Of a stretch of DNA of 64,000 bases, positions 1 through 10,432 are shown in pieces (within the stretch, counting starts at the first letter, position 1; every line of letters begins with the position of its first letter). The stretch is from the NCBI RefSeq assembly GCF_027482425.1, contig NZ_JAIXWA010000072.1, forward strand, positions 62,001-126,000, read 5' to 3'. The translations under genes and the position numbers were made by a program. The DNA comes from Flavobacterium sp. (GTDB taxonomy: Bacteria; Bacteroidota; Bacteroidia; Flavobacteriales; Flavobacteriaceae). Below the pieces are notes generated by a model. It was not told the DNA's origin. It was given only the letters and a program-made list of their open reading frames with translations, and did no database searches.

Positions 1-1
1 A

Positions 2-400
2 AAACAAAATTTTTCTGAACACCCACTAGGGTCTGGATTGGGGAGTCATCACCATATGTATATCAACCATTATTATAAAAACATGAGAGCTCCTGAATAT
101 TTAAAATTCCTTAATCATGATAAAGATAACTCATATGACGCTAATTCACTCATGAATAGAATGGTCTCTGAATTCGGAATTCTGGGTATTTTACTAGTAG
201 TATTTTTATTGATAAAAGCTTATAAAAAATCTTTTAAAACTAATGATTTTTTACTGCAAGGAATATTTATTTACTTTTTATTAAAACTATTTAGAGACGG
301 CACATATTTTCCTCCCGAATTGTATTTTTTCGTATGGCTTTTTATTTTGTCGAATCCCCAAAAACCAGATCAAGAAAAGGTGTTAAAAACTTCTTTATAG
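2..400 (+). CDS. O-antigen polymerase/ligase-like membrane protein, C-terminal part (5' end outside window)
   Basis: Frame is open back to the window edge (KQNFSEHPLGSGLGSHHHMYINHYYKN...); GSG-G-HH motif and hydrophobic C-terminal helices typical of Wzy/O-antigen ligase ends. Confidence 0.6.
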   Translation, partial: KQNFSEHPLGSGLGSHHHMYINHYYKNMRAPEYLKFLNHDKDNSYDANSLMNRMVSEFGILGILLVVFLLIKAYKKSFKTNDFLLQGIFIYFLLKLFRDGTYFPPELYFFVWLFILSNPQKPDQEKVLKTSL

Positions 401-1467
401 AATAATTCTGTTTCCGAGCAACATTTCTCCCAACTGTATTTTTGAGATTGTAAAAACCCTTCGGAAATAAGTTCTTGACGAAAATCTGTATTCTCTATCT
501 TTTCAATAGCTTTATTAAATTCAGAAATGTCCAAATTCTCCAATAAAACTGCGCCTGAGGGAGCTATTTCAGCTATTGAAGAATTATTCATGCTAATTAC
601 GGGACAACCCGCTCGCATAGCTTCAATGATAGGTATGCCAAACCCTTCGTAACTTGAAGGATATAACAAGGCTACTGCTTTATTATAAATCCAATTCAAT
701 TGAATATCATCAACATTATTCAATTCAATTATTCGATTTAAAATTTCCTGTGGAATGTTCGTCTTCTCTTGTTTACTTAATGTAGAGCCAACGACACATA
801 GGTTATAATTGGGTAAAGTTTTAAGTAACTCTAAAACAAAATTAAAGTTTTTATATCCAGCTCTACTCCCTACAAACAAAAGAAATGGCGTTTCTAAATT
901 ATTTTCGACAATAAATTGATACCCTGATGATAACTCCAAATTTACATTTCTAAATTCTGGATTTACGCCATTGTATATCACTTCAATTTTTTTTGCAAAA
1001 TTAGTTCCGCATTTCTCTTTTAAATCTTTATAGGTATTCTTGGATACACAAATAATTCCTTTAGATCGTTGAATAGAAGAATATTTGAAATAATTATGTA
1101 GTTTTTTTTTATGATATGGAAAGAAAAAGTCGTGCGTAAAATCATGTATTGTGGTCACTTCAATTTTATTCTTTGCACCCAATAAATTTCTGTAAAAACT
1201 GGAATGATAAATAAATGGTTCTGTTGAAGAATAAAAAATTGGTTTTACGCGCTGTATTATTCCCGGTTTAACAGAGGATATGACTTTTGACGTATATTCT
1301 TTTTTTAATAAGTTATTTCTATGATAATTATACTCATTTTCACAGTCAATCATGGTGAGGTTAAATTCAGAATGATTGATAAAATAAGCAATAATTTCAC
1401 CCCAATAATTTGAGATACCTCCATTATTACTTTTTCCAAAAATGATATTATCAAGAATTAACTTCAT
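370..1467 (-). CDS. Glycosyltransferase family 4/1
   Basis: GT-B C-terminal motif YPSSYEGFGIPIIEAMRAGCPVI and LFVGSRAGYKN. Confidence 0.85.
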   Translation of the reverse strand: MKLILDNIIFGKSNNGGISNYWGEIIAYFINHSEFNLTMIDCENEYNYHRNNLLKKEYTSKVISSVKPGIIQRVKPIFYSSTEPFIYHSSFYRNLLGAKNKIEVTTIHDFTHDFFFPYHKKKLHNYFKYSSIQRSKGIICVSKNTYKDLKEKCGTNFAKKIEVIYNGVNPEFRNVNLELSSGYQFIVENNLETPFLLFVGSRAGYKNFNFVLELLKTLPNYNLCVVGSTLSKQEKTNIPQEILNRIIELNNVDDIQLNWIYNKAVALLYPSSYEGFGIPIIEAMRAGCPVISMNNSSIAEIAPSGAVLLENLDISEFNKAIEKIENTDFRQELISEGFLQSQKYSWEKCCSETELFYKEVFNTFS

Positions 1468-1475
1468 GATTTCAA

Positions 1476-1507
1476 AAAAAAAGAAGTTTATATAAACTTC
1501 TTTTTTT
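1476..1507. terminator. 32-bp perfect palindrome AAAAAAAGAAGTTTATATAAACTTCTTTTTTT, probable intrinsic terminator
   Basis: Perfect inverted repeat with A/T tails between two minus-strand genes. Confidence 0.7.
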
Positions 1508-1512
1508 GGTTC

Positions 1513-2037
1513 TTATTTAGTTAATAGTTCTAAAGCTTTTTCGTTACCTACAAATGTTGGTGGGTATTTTTTTGTGTGGTCTAAATTATATCTTGATTTA
1601 ACAGCATCCCAACTAAAACCATCATCAGTTAAAAAATATTGTGAATGTTTGCCTGAACTTCCGTCCAAAACCACTTTATTATTTTTAATTACTGAAATTG
1701 TATTTAAAACCAATGTCTGTTGATCTGGGTTTGTACTGCTAATTAATTTAATATTCTCCAAGGCTACACCAGAGGGAATAATTACTTCTATTCGCTGACT
1801 AACAGGATTTCCTTGAACCTTTTGTCCTATAGATTTATCATATTGGTAAAATCCTTTTTCTTGATAAACTACATTGATACTGTCATTTTTCTCGTAAACA
1901 CCTTCTAATACCAATGAATATTGATCAACTGGTTTTGAATTTGAATCTCCAGAGGTGTCATCGCTAGTTGCTGACTTATCTTTTCCGCAAGAACTAAATA
2001 ATGTTAATCCAATAAATATAAGGCAAATTTTTTTCAT
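1513..2037 (-). CDS. Hypothetical lipoprotein
   Basis: Signal peptide with lipobox-like LFSSC followed by a low-complexity linker. Confidence 0.65.
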   Translation of the reverse strand: MKKICLIFIGLTLFSSCGKDKSATSDDTSGDSNSKPVDQYSLVLEGVYEKNDSINVVYQEKGFYQYDKSIGQKVQGNPVSQRIEVIIPSGVALENIKLISSTNPDQQTLVLNTISVIKNNKVVLDGSSGKHSQYFLTDDGFSWDAVKSRYNLDHTKKYPPTFVGNEKALELLTK

Positions 2038-2140
2038 CTTTTGATTCTTTTGAAGACAAATCTACAAAATAAATTAGGATTGCTATTTAATGATAAAAAA
2101 TTTTTGAATAGTAAATCCTATATTTGCTCAAATAGTCATA

Positions 2141-3367
2141 ATGAAAAAAAATATTACCATTATTACTGCAAATTTTTATCCAGAAGATACTGCAATTGGC
2201 TTATATACTACTCAATTCGCAGAATATTTAGCAGTTGATAATCAAGTTACTGTTTTAACAGGATTCCCTTATTATCCCCAATGGAAAATTTACACGGAAT
2301 ATCAACAAAAAGAGAATATTGTAATTGAATACCTCAACGGTATAAAAATTATTCGATCTAAACAATATGTCCCATCAAAAGTAACTCTTATCAAACGATT
2401 GAAGATGATATTTTCTTTTGTTTTGGGAATTTCGAAAAATAAAAACAAAGTAAAAGAATGTGATGTTGTCATTTGCCTGGTTCCTTTTACATTTTCAATA
2501 TTTACAGCTTATAAACTCGCTAAACAGACCAATGCTAAACTTTGGATTCACATTCAAGACTTTGAATTTGATTTAGCCTTTGAATCCGGGATTTTTAAAA
2601 AAAGCAGTCTCATTAGTTTTATGACTCAAAAAACGGTCTATACCATTGAAAGATTTTTGTTGAATAAAGCCAATGTTATCAGTACTATCAGTAATCAAAT
2701 GATGCTGAAAGTTTCTGAAAAATCGAATAATAAAGATGTATTTTACTTTCCTAATTGGATTTCTAAAGAAAAAATTAATCCTGAAGTTGCGCAAAAGCAC
2801 GCTTTTTTTAAAGATAACAAGTTCTCTCTTTTGTATTCCGGTAATATTGGAGAAAAACAAGATTGGAATTTGTTTTTATCCGTAGCTGAACGATTACAAA
2901 ACAATACAAACATTGAAATCATCATCGTGGGTAATGGAGGGTATTTAAACACATTAAAGGAACGTTGTAAAATGTTAAACAATGTGACTTTTCATGATTT
3001 AGTTCCCTACGAAGAATTAAATAATTTGCTTTGTAGTGCTTCTTTACATTTTTTATTTCAAAAAAACGAAGTGCTAGACACCCTCATGCCTTCAAAATTA
3101 CTAGGTATGATGGCCAGTACTCGCCCTTGCCTTGTAACTGGAAACCCTAAATCTGAAGTCGCAAAAGTATTAACTGAAGATTGTGGATACTACATCGCGA
3201 ATCCATCAACCGAAACCATCTATGAAATCATCAACCGTATTTCACAAAACGAAATTGATAGTTCAAAATTGGGAATTAAAGCTCGAGAAAAAATAATTAA
3301 TCAATTTTCAGATTCAAAGGTATTAGCGCGATTTAAAGAAAAAATAAATGAAATTAGCAATGCATAA
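2141..3367 (+). CDS. WcaI-like glycosyltransferase (GT4)
   Basis: ITANFYPEDTAIGLYTTQFAEYLA N-terminus and LLYSGNIGEKQDWN; typical of WcaI/WbuB-type glycosyltransferases. Confidence 0.8.
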   Translation: MKKNITIITANFYPEDTAIGLYTTQFAEYLAVDNQVTVLTGFPYYPQWKIYTEYQQKENIVIEYLNGIKIIRSKQYVPSKVTLIKRLKMIFSFVLGISKNKNKVKECDVVICLVPFTFSIFTAYKLAKQTNAKLWIHIQDFEFDLAFESGIFKKSSLISFMTQKTVYTIERFLLNKANVISTISNQMMLKVSEKSNNKDVFYFPNWISKEKINPEVAQKHAFFKDNKFSLLYSGNIGEKQDWNLFLSVAERLQNNTNIEIIIVGNGGYLNTLKERCKMLNNVTFHDLVPYEELNNLLCSASLHFLFQKNEVLDTLMPSKLLGMMASTRPCLVTGNPKSEVAKVLTEDCGYYIANPSTETIYEIINRISQNEIDSSKLGIKAREKIINQFSDSKVLARFKEKINEISNA

Positions 3368-4607
3368 AATTAGAATAGATGCTATTCATTCGTATTTAAT
3401 TTATCCATTATTGGCATTTCCATTATGGAAAGAAAACATTACTATGTTATTTTTTGTTTTGTTTTCCGTTTTTAATATCCGGTCATTTATCATAACAAAA
3501 AAAGTGACTGGGATCCATAAAGTTGAAGGCTGGGTGCTATTTATCCCTTTTCTAATTGTCCTTTTTTCTAGTTTTTTAAGAAATGAAATTCACGAAAACA
3601 AAGATGCTCTAAATCATGCAGGTTTATTCGTCGCATTACCTTTGTCCTTCATAATGGCTCCAGATTATCTTTTTGATAAAAAAAAGATTTCGGGTTATTT
3701 GAATTTCTTACTATATTCTTCACTTATTTTAATACTCGCTTATTTACTTTTATTTTTTTATCATAATCCTGTAAATGATTTTTTCGGAACAAAGTATAAC
3801 AGTTCATTATTTAGAGACTTTGTTTATGAAAAAACAATAATATTCTCTATACACCCAGCCTACTTTAGCAGTGTTTTATTTCTAGGTATGGCATTTTGTG
3901 TTGAAAAAATAAAACACACATTTTCATTAAAATACCTTAGTTTTATTGTTGTTTTTTATGTATTTACTTTTCTACTATTGTCAAAATTGAACATACTTTT
4001 AATGCATATTTTATTAATTTATGCCTTATATTCTACTAAAACAATAACTAAAAAATCAAAGTTAATTTCTGGATTTGTATTTGGAATTTTAATGTCCCTT
4101 TTTGTAGTATTTACCCCAGGAATGTTCAAGCGAATTGAAGAAATTTATAAAAGTTTTAATACTGTCCCAAGCGGTCTGGCCTTTGATTCTACGAACATAA
4201 GAAGGGCAATTTACACGTGTGATTTTGAATTAATTCAAAGTAACTATTTAAGTGGGATTGGATATTCAAATATTGTAAACGATATACAACGCTGTTTTCA
4301 ATCAAAGTATGATTCAAGTTTTTTCGAAGGAGCCAATTATATGAGTCATAACTTTTTTATCTATACGCTCTTAGGTTCAGGAATAGTTGGACTTATTCTA
4401 TTCCTATTTTTTATCTTCAAAACAACCTTTTTTCTATTTCGTTTTCATAGCATAACCTTTCAAGCATTTGCTGTAAATACAATTGCAATGTGTTTGATAG
4501 AAGATTATTTCTACCGTCAAAATGGTGCTTTCTTTTTTCTTTTATGGTATTTGATATTATTACGCTTTGGAGCAAAAAATAACAAAATTGAAAATCCTAT
4601 TCTGTAA
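3348..4607 (+). CDS. O-antigen ligase family membrane protein
   Basis: Polytopic protein with SHNFFIYTLLGSGIVGLILF motif of Wzy/WaaL proteins; overlaps the upstream glycosyltransferase by 20 nt. Confidence 0.75.
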   Translation: MKLAMHKIRIDAIHSYLIYPLLAFPLWKENITMLFFVLFSVFNIRSFIITKKVTGIHKVEGWVLFIPFLIVLFSSFLRNEIHENKDALNHAGLFVALPLSFIMAPDYLFDKKKISGYLNFLLYSSLILILAYLLLFFYHNPVNDFFGTKYNSSLFRDFVYEKTIIFSIHPAYFSSVLFLGMAFCVEKIKHTFSLKYLSFIVVFYVFTFLLLSKLNILLMHILLIYALYSTKTITKKSKLISGFVFGILMSLFVVFTPGMFKRIEEIYKSFNTVPSGLAFDSTNIRRAIYTCDFELIQSNYLSGIGYSNIVNDIQRCFQSKYDSSFFEGANYMSHNFFIYTLLGSGIVGLILFLFFIFKTTFFLFRFHSITFQAFAVNTIAMCLIEDYFYRQNGAFFFLLWYLILLRFGAKNNKIENPIL

Positions 4608-5451
4608 TTTTCAATAATGCTGTTTTCCAATCTGAAATTTGAATATTAAATGCTTGTTTTATTTTGCCTTTCGATAAAACACTATAGGCTGGTCGGCGTG
4701 CAGGTGTGGGAAATTGATCCGTTGAAATCGGTTGAACAGGAATAGCAATTGAATTTTTTCTAAAAATGGCTTTTGCAAATTCATACCAGCTGCATTGTCC
4801 TTCATTGCTATAATGATAAATTCCATAGGGATGGACATCCATTACGCAGTCTTTTTGGATCAAATCGACCAATAAAACCGACAAATCCAACGCATTGGTT
4901 GGCGATCCAATTTGATCATTGACTACAGACAATCGGTCTCGTTCATGCGCTAATCGCAACATTGTCTTCATAAAGTTATTGCCGAAAGGAGAATAAACCC
5001 AAGACGTTCGGATAATATAATATGCACTCGAATAATTTTGAATGGCTTGTTCTCCAGCCAACTTGCTCGCACCGTAAACGCCGAGTGGAGCCGTAGTGTC
5101 GGTTTCCGTATAGGGCGTGTTTTGGGTGCCATCGAAAACGAAATCCGTGGATATGTGGACTAAAGTGGTCCCAAATTCGGAACATACGTTAGCCAAATAC
5201 TCCGGGCCCGTAGCATTAATTAAATAGGCTTTTTCTGGTTCGGATTCAGCTTTATCTACTGCCGTATAAGCCGCAGCATTGATACAATAATGGGGTCTAA
5301 CTTTAGAAAAAAGCGCTGTAATCGACGCTAATGAGGTAATATCAAGTTGCGTTGAGTCGCAAAATATCCATTTAATTGAGGTGTTTTTAGGTACACTATG
5401 TTGCAACGATTGCCCCAACTGCCCTCCTGCTCCAGTAACTAAAACTACCAT
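4597..5451 (-). CDS. rfbD: dTDP-4-dehydrorhamnose reductase
   Basis: VLVTGAGGQLGQSL, HISTDFVFDG, YGASKLAGEQ, RTSWVYSPFGNNFMKTML. Confidence 0.95.
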   Translation of the reverse strand: MVVLVTGAGGQLGQSLQHSVPKNTSIKWIFCDSTQLDITSLASITALFSKVRPHYCINAAAYTAVDKAESEPEKAYLINATGPEYLANVCSEFGTTLVHISTDFVFDGTQNTPYTETDTTAPLGVYGASKLAGEQAIQNYSSAYYIIRTSWVYSPFGNNFMKTMLRLAHERDRLSVVNDQIGSPTNALDLSVLLVDLIQKDCVMDVHPYGIYHYSNEGQCSWYEFAKAIFRKNSIAIPVQPISTDQFPTPARRPAYSVLSKGKIKQAFNIQISDWKTALLKITE

Positions 5452-5996
5452 ACTTTTCGAGCATTAATTAAATTGGGTAGTGTTTTGTCTTTATCTGAAA
5501 TAAGTAACGATTCTTTATCCATTGGCCAATCGATTCCTAATTCGGGATCGTTATAGGCGATTCCGCCTTCGCTTTCTCTATGATAAAAATTGTCGCATTT
5601 ATAAAAAAAGGTGGCAGTATCACTCAATACTAAAAAACCATGAGCAAATCCGCGAGGAATAAAAAACTGTCTTTGATTTTCACCGCTTAAATATACGCCC
5701 ACATGTTTTCCAAAGGTGGGAGAATTAGGACGAATATCTACCGCAACATCCCAAACTTCACCATATAAAACCCGTACTAATTTAGCTTGAGACTGTTCGC
5801 CGCATTGGTAGTGTAAGCCGCGTAAAACTCCTTTAGATGAATAGGATTGATTGTCTTGTACAAATTGAACTGAAAGACCTGTTTTTTCTTTAAACTCATT
5901 TGCGTTGAAACTCTCCATGAAATAGCCCCGTTCATCTTGTATGATTTTAGGTTCGATTACCAAAGCTCCGCTCAACTCCGTTTCAAAACACTTCAT
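5445..5996 (-). CDS. rfbC: dTDP-4-dehydrorhamnose 3,5-epimerase
   Basis: DERGYFMESF, GVLRGLHYQ, FIPRGFAHGFLVLSD. Confidence 0.95.
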   Translation of the reverse strand: MKCFETELSGALVIEPKIIQDERGYFMESFNANEFKEKTGLSVQFVQDNQSYSSKGVLRGLHYQCGEQSQAKLVRVLYGEVWDVAVDIRPNSPTFGKHVGVYLSGENQRQFFIPRGFAHGFLVLSDTATFFYKCDNFYHRESEGGIAYNDPELGIDWPMDKESLLISDKDKTLPNLINARKVW

Positions 5997-5997
5997 A

Positions 5998-6861
5998 CTA
6001 CCGCTCTAATAAAGACATTAAATGCACACCATATCCGCTTTTTAACAGCGGTTGTGCAATTGTTTCCAATTGGTTAGCATCGATATAACCCATTTTGAGC
6101 GCCGCTTCTTCAATCGAACCAATTTTTAATCCTTGGCGTTCTTCAATTACTTGAACGAACTGTCCTGCCTGCATTAATGATGGAAATGTCCCTGTATCCA
6201 ACCAAGCAGTTCCTCGGTCTAAAATACTGACTTTTAATTTTCCTTGTTTAAGGTATTCTTTATTTATATCCGTAATTTCTAATTCTCCCCTTAGACTGGG
6301 TTGTATGTTAGCGGCAATTTCTATGACTGAATTGTCATAAAAATAAATTCCCGGAACAGCATAGTTGGATTTGGGTTGTACCGGTTTTTCTTCAATTGAA
6401 AGTACGTTCCCTTCTTTGTCAAAATCAACAACACCATAACGCTCAGGATCTTGCACATGATAGGCATAAATAATTCCGCCATCAGGATTGTTATTGGCTT
6501 GCAATAATTCAGCTAATCCAGTGCCGTAAAAAATATTGTCGCCCAATATCAAAGCTACTTTATCATCTCCGACAAATTCTTTACCAATAATGAACGCTTC
6601 TGCTAATCCATTAGGGTGTTCTTGAACGGCATATTCAAAACGACAACCCAAACGCGATCCATCGCCTAACAATTGTCGAAATAATGGTAAATCATGTGGC
6701 GTTGAAATGATTAAAATTTCGCGAATCCCCGACCACATCAAAGTAGAAAGCGGATAATAAATCATCGGCTTATCATAAATGGGCATGAGCTGTTTGGAAA
6801 CGGCCAACGTTAAAGGGTGTAGTCTTGTACCAGATCCCCCGGCGAGAATTATACCTTTCAT
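5998..6861 (-). CDS. rfbA: Glucose-1-phosphate thymidylyltransferase
   Basis: [42 protein letters not shown]. Confidence 0.96.
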   Translation of the reverse strand: MKGIILAGGSGTRLHPLTLAVSKQLMPIYDKPMIYYPLSTLMWSGIREILIISTPHDLPLFRQLLGDGSRLGCRFEYAVQEHPNGLAEAFIIGKEFVGDDKVALILGDNIFYGTGLAELLQANNNPDGGIIYAYHVQDPERYGVVDFDKEGNVLSIEEKPVQPKSNYAVPGIYFYDNSVIEIAANIQPSLRGELEITDINKEYLKQGKLKVSILDRGTAWLDTGTFPSLMQAGQFVQVIEERQGLKIGSIEEAALKMGYIDANQLETIAQPLLKSGYGVHLMSLLER

Positions 6862-6862
6862 T

Positions 6863-7825
6863 TTAAATCAGTTTTTTTGCTTTTTTTATTCTTGTATATC
6901 TGTAAAATAAAATAAAACAAAAATAAAAAAATAAGGGAAATGCTATTTTTGCAGAAATCAGTGAATCATCTTTAATATTAGATACTATAGAATTTTCTTT
7001 AATTACTTTATCAAGACTTACCAGCTCTACTTTAAAATTTCCATTTTCCTTTATTAAAGCTTCTTTTGTCTTTATGATGTCATTCAATTGTGTATTTTCA
7101 TTGTAATAAACCAGACTACTATTTCTTTGATTCCCATTTGATGTGTTCTTAAAACCATTCAAAATACCATTTATTTGATTTATTATTGAATCATTTTGAG
7201 CCATTTTTAAGTAAACATTTTTGAGGTTCTCCTCTTGTATTTTCTTATAAAAATCAGAATTGTTCAAATAATTCAATATCGGTGTAATTGTTTTTTTATC
7301 TTCTGTAAGTCCTTTTGTGTTAAATGAAATTACGTGAAATGGGTAGTTTTTACTTGTTATCTCATCTTCCACTATTTTTTTTGCATCACTGTCTTCAGAA
7401 AACAATTTAATTAACTCAAAATTCTGTGGGTTACTAACGATAAATTTGTAAACGTCTGAAATTGGTTTTATAGTTATCTTGCCTATCTTTTTAGGTGATT
7501 GGATTCCAACAGTGTTTTTTAAGAAAGCAGTATCATTATCTTTTATTCTAGAATTAATTAATTCAATTTTAGAATATAAATAATCAACAGATGTAAAATT
7601 TGGAATTACAATAATATCATGACGGTATATTTTCTCCTTTTCATAAAAATATCCTAACACTACACCAACTAGAGTTAATATTACAAAGACTACTATTTTA
7701 CGTCTAATAAATGAAATCATTTTAAAAATTGCATTGAAAAAACTTTGTCCAATTTTCTTAAAAAAATTAGAAATACTCCCTAGGTCTATTTCTTGTCCAT
7801 CTGTAAATTGTGGTGTTGTACTCAT
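6863..7825 (-). CDS. Wzz-like chain-length determinant-type membrane protein
   Basis: N- and C-terminal TM segments flanking a long periplasmic domain; directly upstream of rfbA. Confidence 0.5.
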   Translation of the reverse strand: MSTTPQFTDGQEIDLGSISNFFKKIGQSFFNAIFKMISFIRRKIVVFVILTLVGVVLGYFYEKEKIYRHDIIVIPNFTSVDYLYSKIELINSRIKDNDTAFLKNTVGIQSPKKIGKITIKPISDVYKFIVSNPQNFELIKLFSEDSDAKKIVEDEITSKNYPFHVISFNTKGLTEDKKTITPILNYLNNSDFYKKIQEENLKNVYLKMAQNDSIINQINGILNGFKNTSNGNQRNSSLVYYNENTQLNDIIKTKEALIKENGNFKVELVSLDKVIKENSIVSNIKDDSLISAKIAFPLFFYFCFILFYRYTRIKKAKKLI

Positions 7826-7829
7826 GCGG

Positions 7830-9518
7830 TTATTGATTAAAAAGTTGTTCTAAAATTTTAATGGTAATCAAATACGTGGGTTTCACCCCTGTGGTCCCCA
7901 ATCCGCCCGAAGCTAGTGTGCTTCCCGTTTCTAAGGGATTATCGGAGGCGTAATACGCGTATCGAACTCTTACATTGGGATTAATGCTTTTGCGAATGCG
8001 CGATGCCGACTGAACGGCTTTTTGGTAATAGGCGCCCTCCATTTCTAAACCGATAGCGCCCCACGTAGATTCGTGGAAAAACTTCAATAAATCTTTATTC
8101 TGCAAGGAAGTTCCCAAAACGGTGATCATCGGACCTGCATACACCGGTATACCGTGTCCTTCAAACAATTCCTTAGTCAATTCATTGTCAAAAGGATAGT
8201 TATCCGCCGTACCTTCGTTGATGTGGGCATTCGGAATCATAATGTCGCCTTTGCCGCCTTCCAATATTCCGGCTTTTCCCATAATTGAAACCGATTCTAC
8301 ATTTAAAAAAAGCTTCTCTTTTGCGGATTTATAGGGCTTCAACAACTCGTCAATGGTTTCAAAAGCTTGCTCGCCAAAAGCATAATCCATAACAACAATC
8401 ACGGGCGCTTCGCCTTTAATATTCACGTTCGGGAAATTGGATTTTTTCCAGTCTATTTTTGCCGTATCAAATACCTGCACATCAATGTTGGTTCCTGACG
8501 AATCGGGCAGCGAAATCATTCCGTTTTTCAGGGCATATTCTTCTACTTTTTTTCGCAGTTCCTTGTTTTCGGAAGCACTCAAATCTTCATAAATAGCATA
8601 TTCCGATTGCTCTTTGTACTTACTTCCGATAACCGTTTGTGCATAAATCGAATTCATTACACTGTGCATGTTGGCACTGATAATATGGATAGGCCGCTGA
8701 ATCAATCCGTTGTCATCCAACGTTTGTTTGATGGTATTGGCCCAAATCTCTCCGTGAATGTGGTGCCCCAAACGTTCCCGCAAAATAGGACTAAACGTAA
8801 TCGTACGCTTGTTATTGTCTACCGATTCTTCGATGGCTAACTTTCCCAACCAATAAATCACATGTAGAAACCGATCGGGTTTTTCGGGAATGGCAAAAGA
8901 ATCATAAATGGCCAATACCTCCGAAAAACTGCGACCTAAAATATTGGCCGCATGGGAAATGGCGACTTCTTTTTCAATTTGAGTTAATTTCTTTCCCTGA
9001 AGTACTGCTTGTTCTAATTTCTTCCAATCGCGGGTAACCTCTACTTCAAACTCGTCCAACAAGACGCGGTCTTTGATTTTATGCGATTCGATAAAAATAA
9101 AGGTCAAATGGGTGAGAATATCATAAATATCAGAACGTCCTCGGGTGATTTCCACATTCATTTGTTCGGCGTCAATGCGGTAACAATTGCGACGCCTTTT
9201 TGGAGGAATGATGACTTTAAAATGCGATTTGGAATACCCTTCATCGGAGGTTAAATTGATGTACCGGCACTCTTCAATTCCAATCGGCAAGCGCTCAATA
9301 ACATACAATAATCCGTTTAATTCTACTTTTTCTTCGGCAATACTGCCATAAATTTCGGGGCGAAGTTGAAGCAATGCTTCGCGTAAGGTGTCACCCGATA
9401 CGCCCATCGGTTTGTAGAAACCCCGGTTAAAAAGGTGACGCATGGTAATGTACAGTCGCTCGATAGCTGCCGAGGACTCTTGCGCTCTAGAGCGCGAAAT
9501 GTTTTTAATTTCATTCAT
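7830..9518 (-). CDS. Conserved protein, DUF6909-like, with a nucleoside-phosphorylase-like C-terminal motif
   Basis: 562-aa ORF; C-terminus contains GPMITVLGTS...WGAIGLEMEGAYYQKAV, resembling the EMEG motif of PNP/UDP phosphorylases. Family name from memory. Confidence 0.6.
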   Translation of the reverse strand: MNEIKNISRSRAQESSAAIERLYITMRHLFNRGFYKPMGVSGDTLREALLQLRPEIYGSIAEEKVELNGLLYVIERLPIGIEECRYINLTSDEGYSKSHFKVIIPPKRRRNCYRIDAEQMNVEITRGRSDIYDILTHLTFIFIESHKIKDRVLLDEFEVEVTRDWKKLEQAVLQGKKLTQIEKEVAISHAANILGRSFSEVLAIYDSFAIPEKPDRFLHVIYWLGKLAIEESVDNNKRTITFSPILRERLGHHIHGEIWANTIKQTLDDNGLIQRPIHIISANMHSVMNSIYAQTVIGSKYKEQSEYAIYEDLSASENKELRKKVEEYALKNGMISLPDSSGTNIDVQVFDTAKIDWKKSNFPNVNIKGEAPVIVVMDYAFGEQAFETIDELLKPYKSAKEKLFLNVESVSIMGKAGILEGGKGDIMIPNAHINEGTADNYPFDNELTKELFEGHGIPVYAGPMITVLGTSLQNKDLLKFFHESTWGAIGLEMEGAYYQKAVQSASRIRKSINPNVRVRYAYYASDNPLETGSTLASGGLGTTGVKPTYLITIKILEQLFNQ

Positions 9519-9559
9519 TCAATAGGTTTTACTAACCCGCAAAGGTAATAATTTTGGAT

Positions 9560-10432
9560 TTAGTTGGACAGAATTAGGGAAATGGATGGTTCAAGAATCA
9601 TAAGGGTCGCTGTCGGATCATTCGTGTCGGCGGAAGCCTTCTTCTGCCACTCACCTTCTTGGTAGGTCCATTGAAAATTGGCTTCAACATAAGCATACAA
9701 CAAAAAAGGATAATATTTTCGCTGTACTCGAGTCGTGCCTGAATTGGGATCGGCAATGGTTTTTTCCTCTTTATTTCGTTCGATCAACAATTTTTCAAAC
9801 CCGACAAAGAGTCCGTTTTTGGGCATCACCAAATTCCAATCGGATAAATCGACCGTAGTGTGCATGACCCCTTTTTTTACTGTAACAAGGATGTCTTTCT
9901 TGAGCAGCTCAGCGCCTGGTGCTCCTTTTTCATCTACGGCAAAAAAATGAAGTTTAACTAACGCATCTTCCAAACGGCAATCGGTTTGGATGCGAACTTT
10001 TTTAATATATTTTGTTTTTGTATAGGCTTGCAAATACGGAAAAAACTTGGTTTCAATTTTGGGTCCGTTATCAAAAGCTTGATAAATAGAATTTTTTCGA
10101 ATGCCTATTTCAAGAAGCTTCGTGTTTTTTTGGCCCGCAATAACGACTTCCTCCAAAATATATTCCTCGGGCGACAAAAGAACCGTTTTGGCTTGATCGG
10201 CAGTCACTCTTTTTTTGGTATAACCGACCGAAGAAAACACAATGGTTTTTCCCGAATCGAGAGCCGGTAATTCATACGTTCCTTCAAATTCAGTGGTCGC
10301 TGCCATTTGCTCCCCTTCAACCCAAATGGTTACATACGGAATAGGCTGCCCCGAAAGGCTGTCTTTGACCACGCCTTTGATTTGGGCAATGGCAACTACT
10401 GGAATGACGAGTAATAAAAGTATTTTTTTCAT
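9560..10432 (-). CDS. Carboxypeptidase-like regulatory domain-containing protein
   Basis: Signal peptide, then IKGVVKDSLSGQPIPYVTIWVEGEQMAATTEFEGTYELP (CarboxypepD_reg-like). Confidence 0.8.
   Translation of the reverse strand: MKKILLLLVIPVVAIAQIKGVVKDSLSGQPIPYVTIWVEGEQMAATTEFEGTYELPALDSGKTIVFSSVGYTKKRVTADQAKTVLLSPEEYILEEVVIAGQKNTKLLEIGIRKNSIYQAFDNGPKIETKFFPYLQAYTKTKYIKKVRIQTDCRLEDALVKLHFFAVDEKGAPGAELLKKDILVTVKKGVMHTTVDLSDWNLVMPKNGLFVGFEKLLIERNKEEKTIADPNSGTTRVQRKYYPFLLYAYVEANFQWTYQEGEWQKKASADTNDPTATLMILEPSISLILSN

Noticed and set aside
38-60. MGSHHH at the start of ORF 38..400, looking like a cloning-vector His tag
   Set aside because: The frame is open upstream (KQNFSEHPLGSGLGSHHHMYINHYY) and the start is a TTG inside a Wzy-like coding sequence, so it is native.
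4213-4220. ACACGTGT as a possible further parS site
   Set aside because: Lacks the TTYC/GRAA flanks required for parS and lies in coding sequence.
1-7825. Polysaccharide cluster considered as a horizontally acquired island
   Set aside because: Composition and gene content fit an O-antigen locus, but no integrase, IS or repeat boundary is visible in the window.
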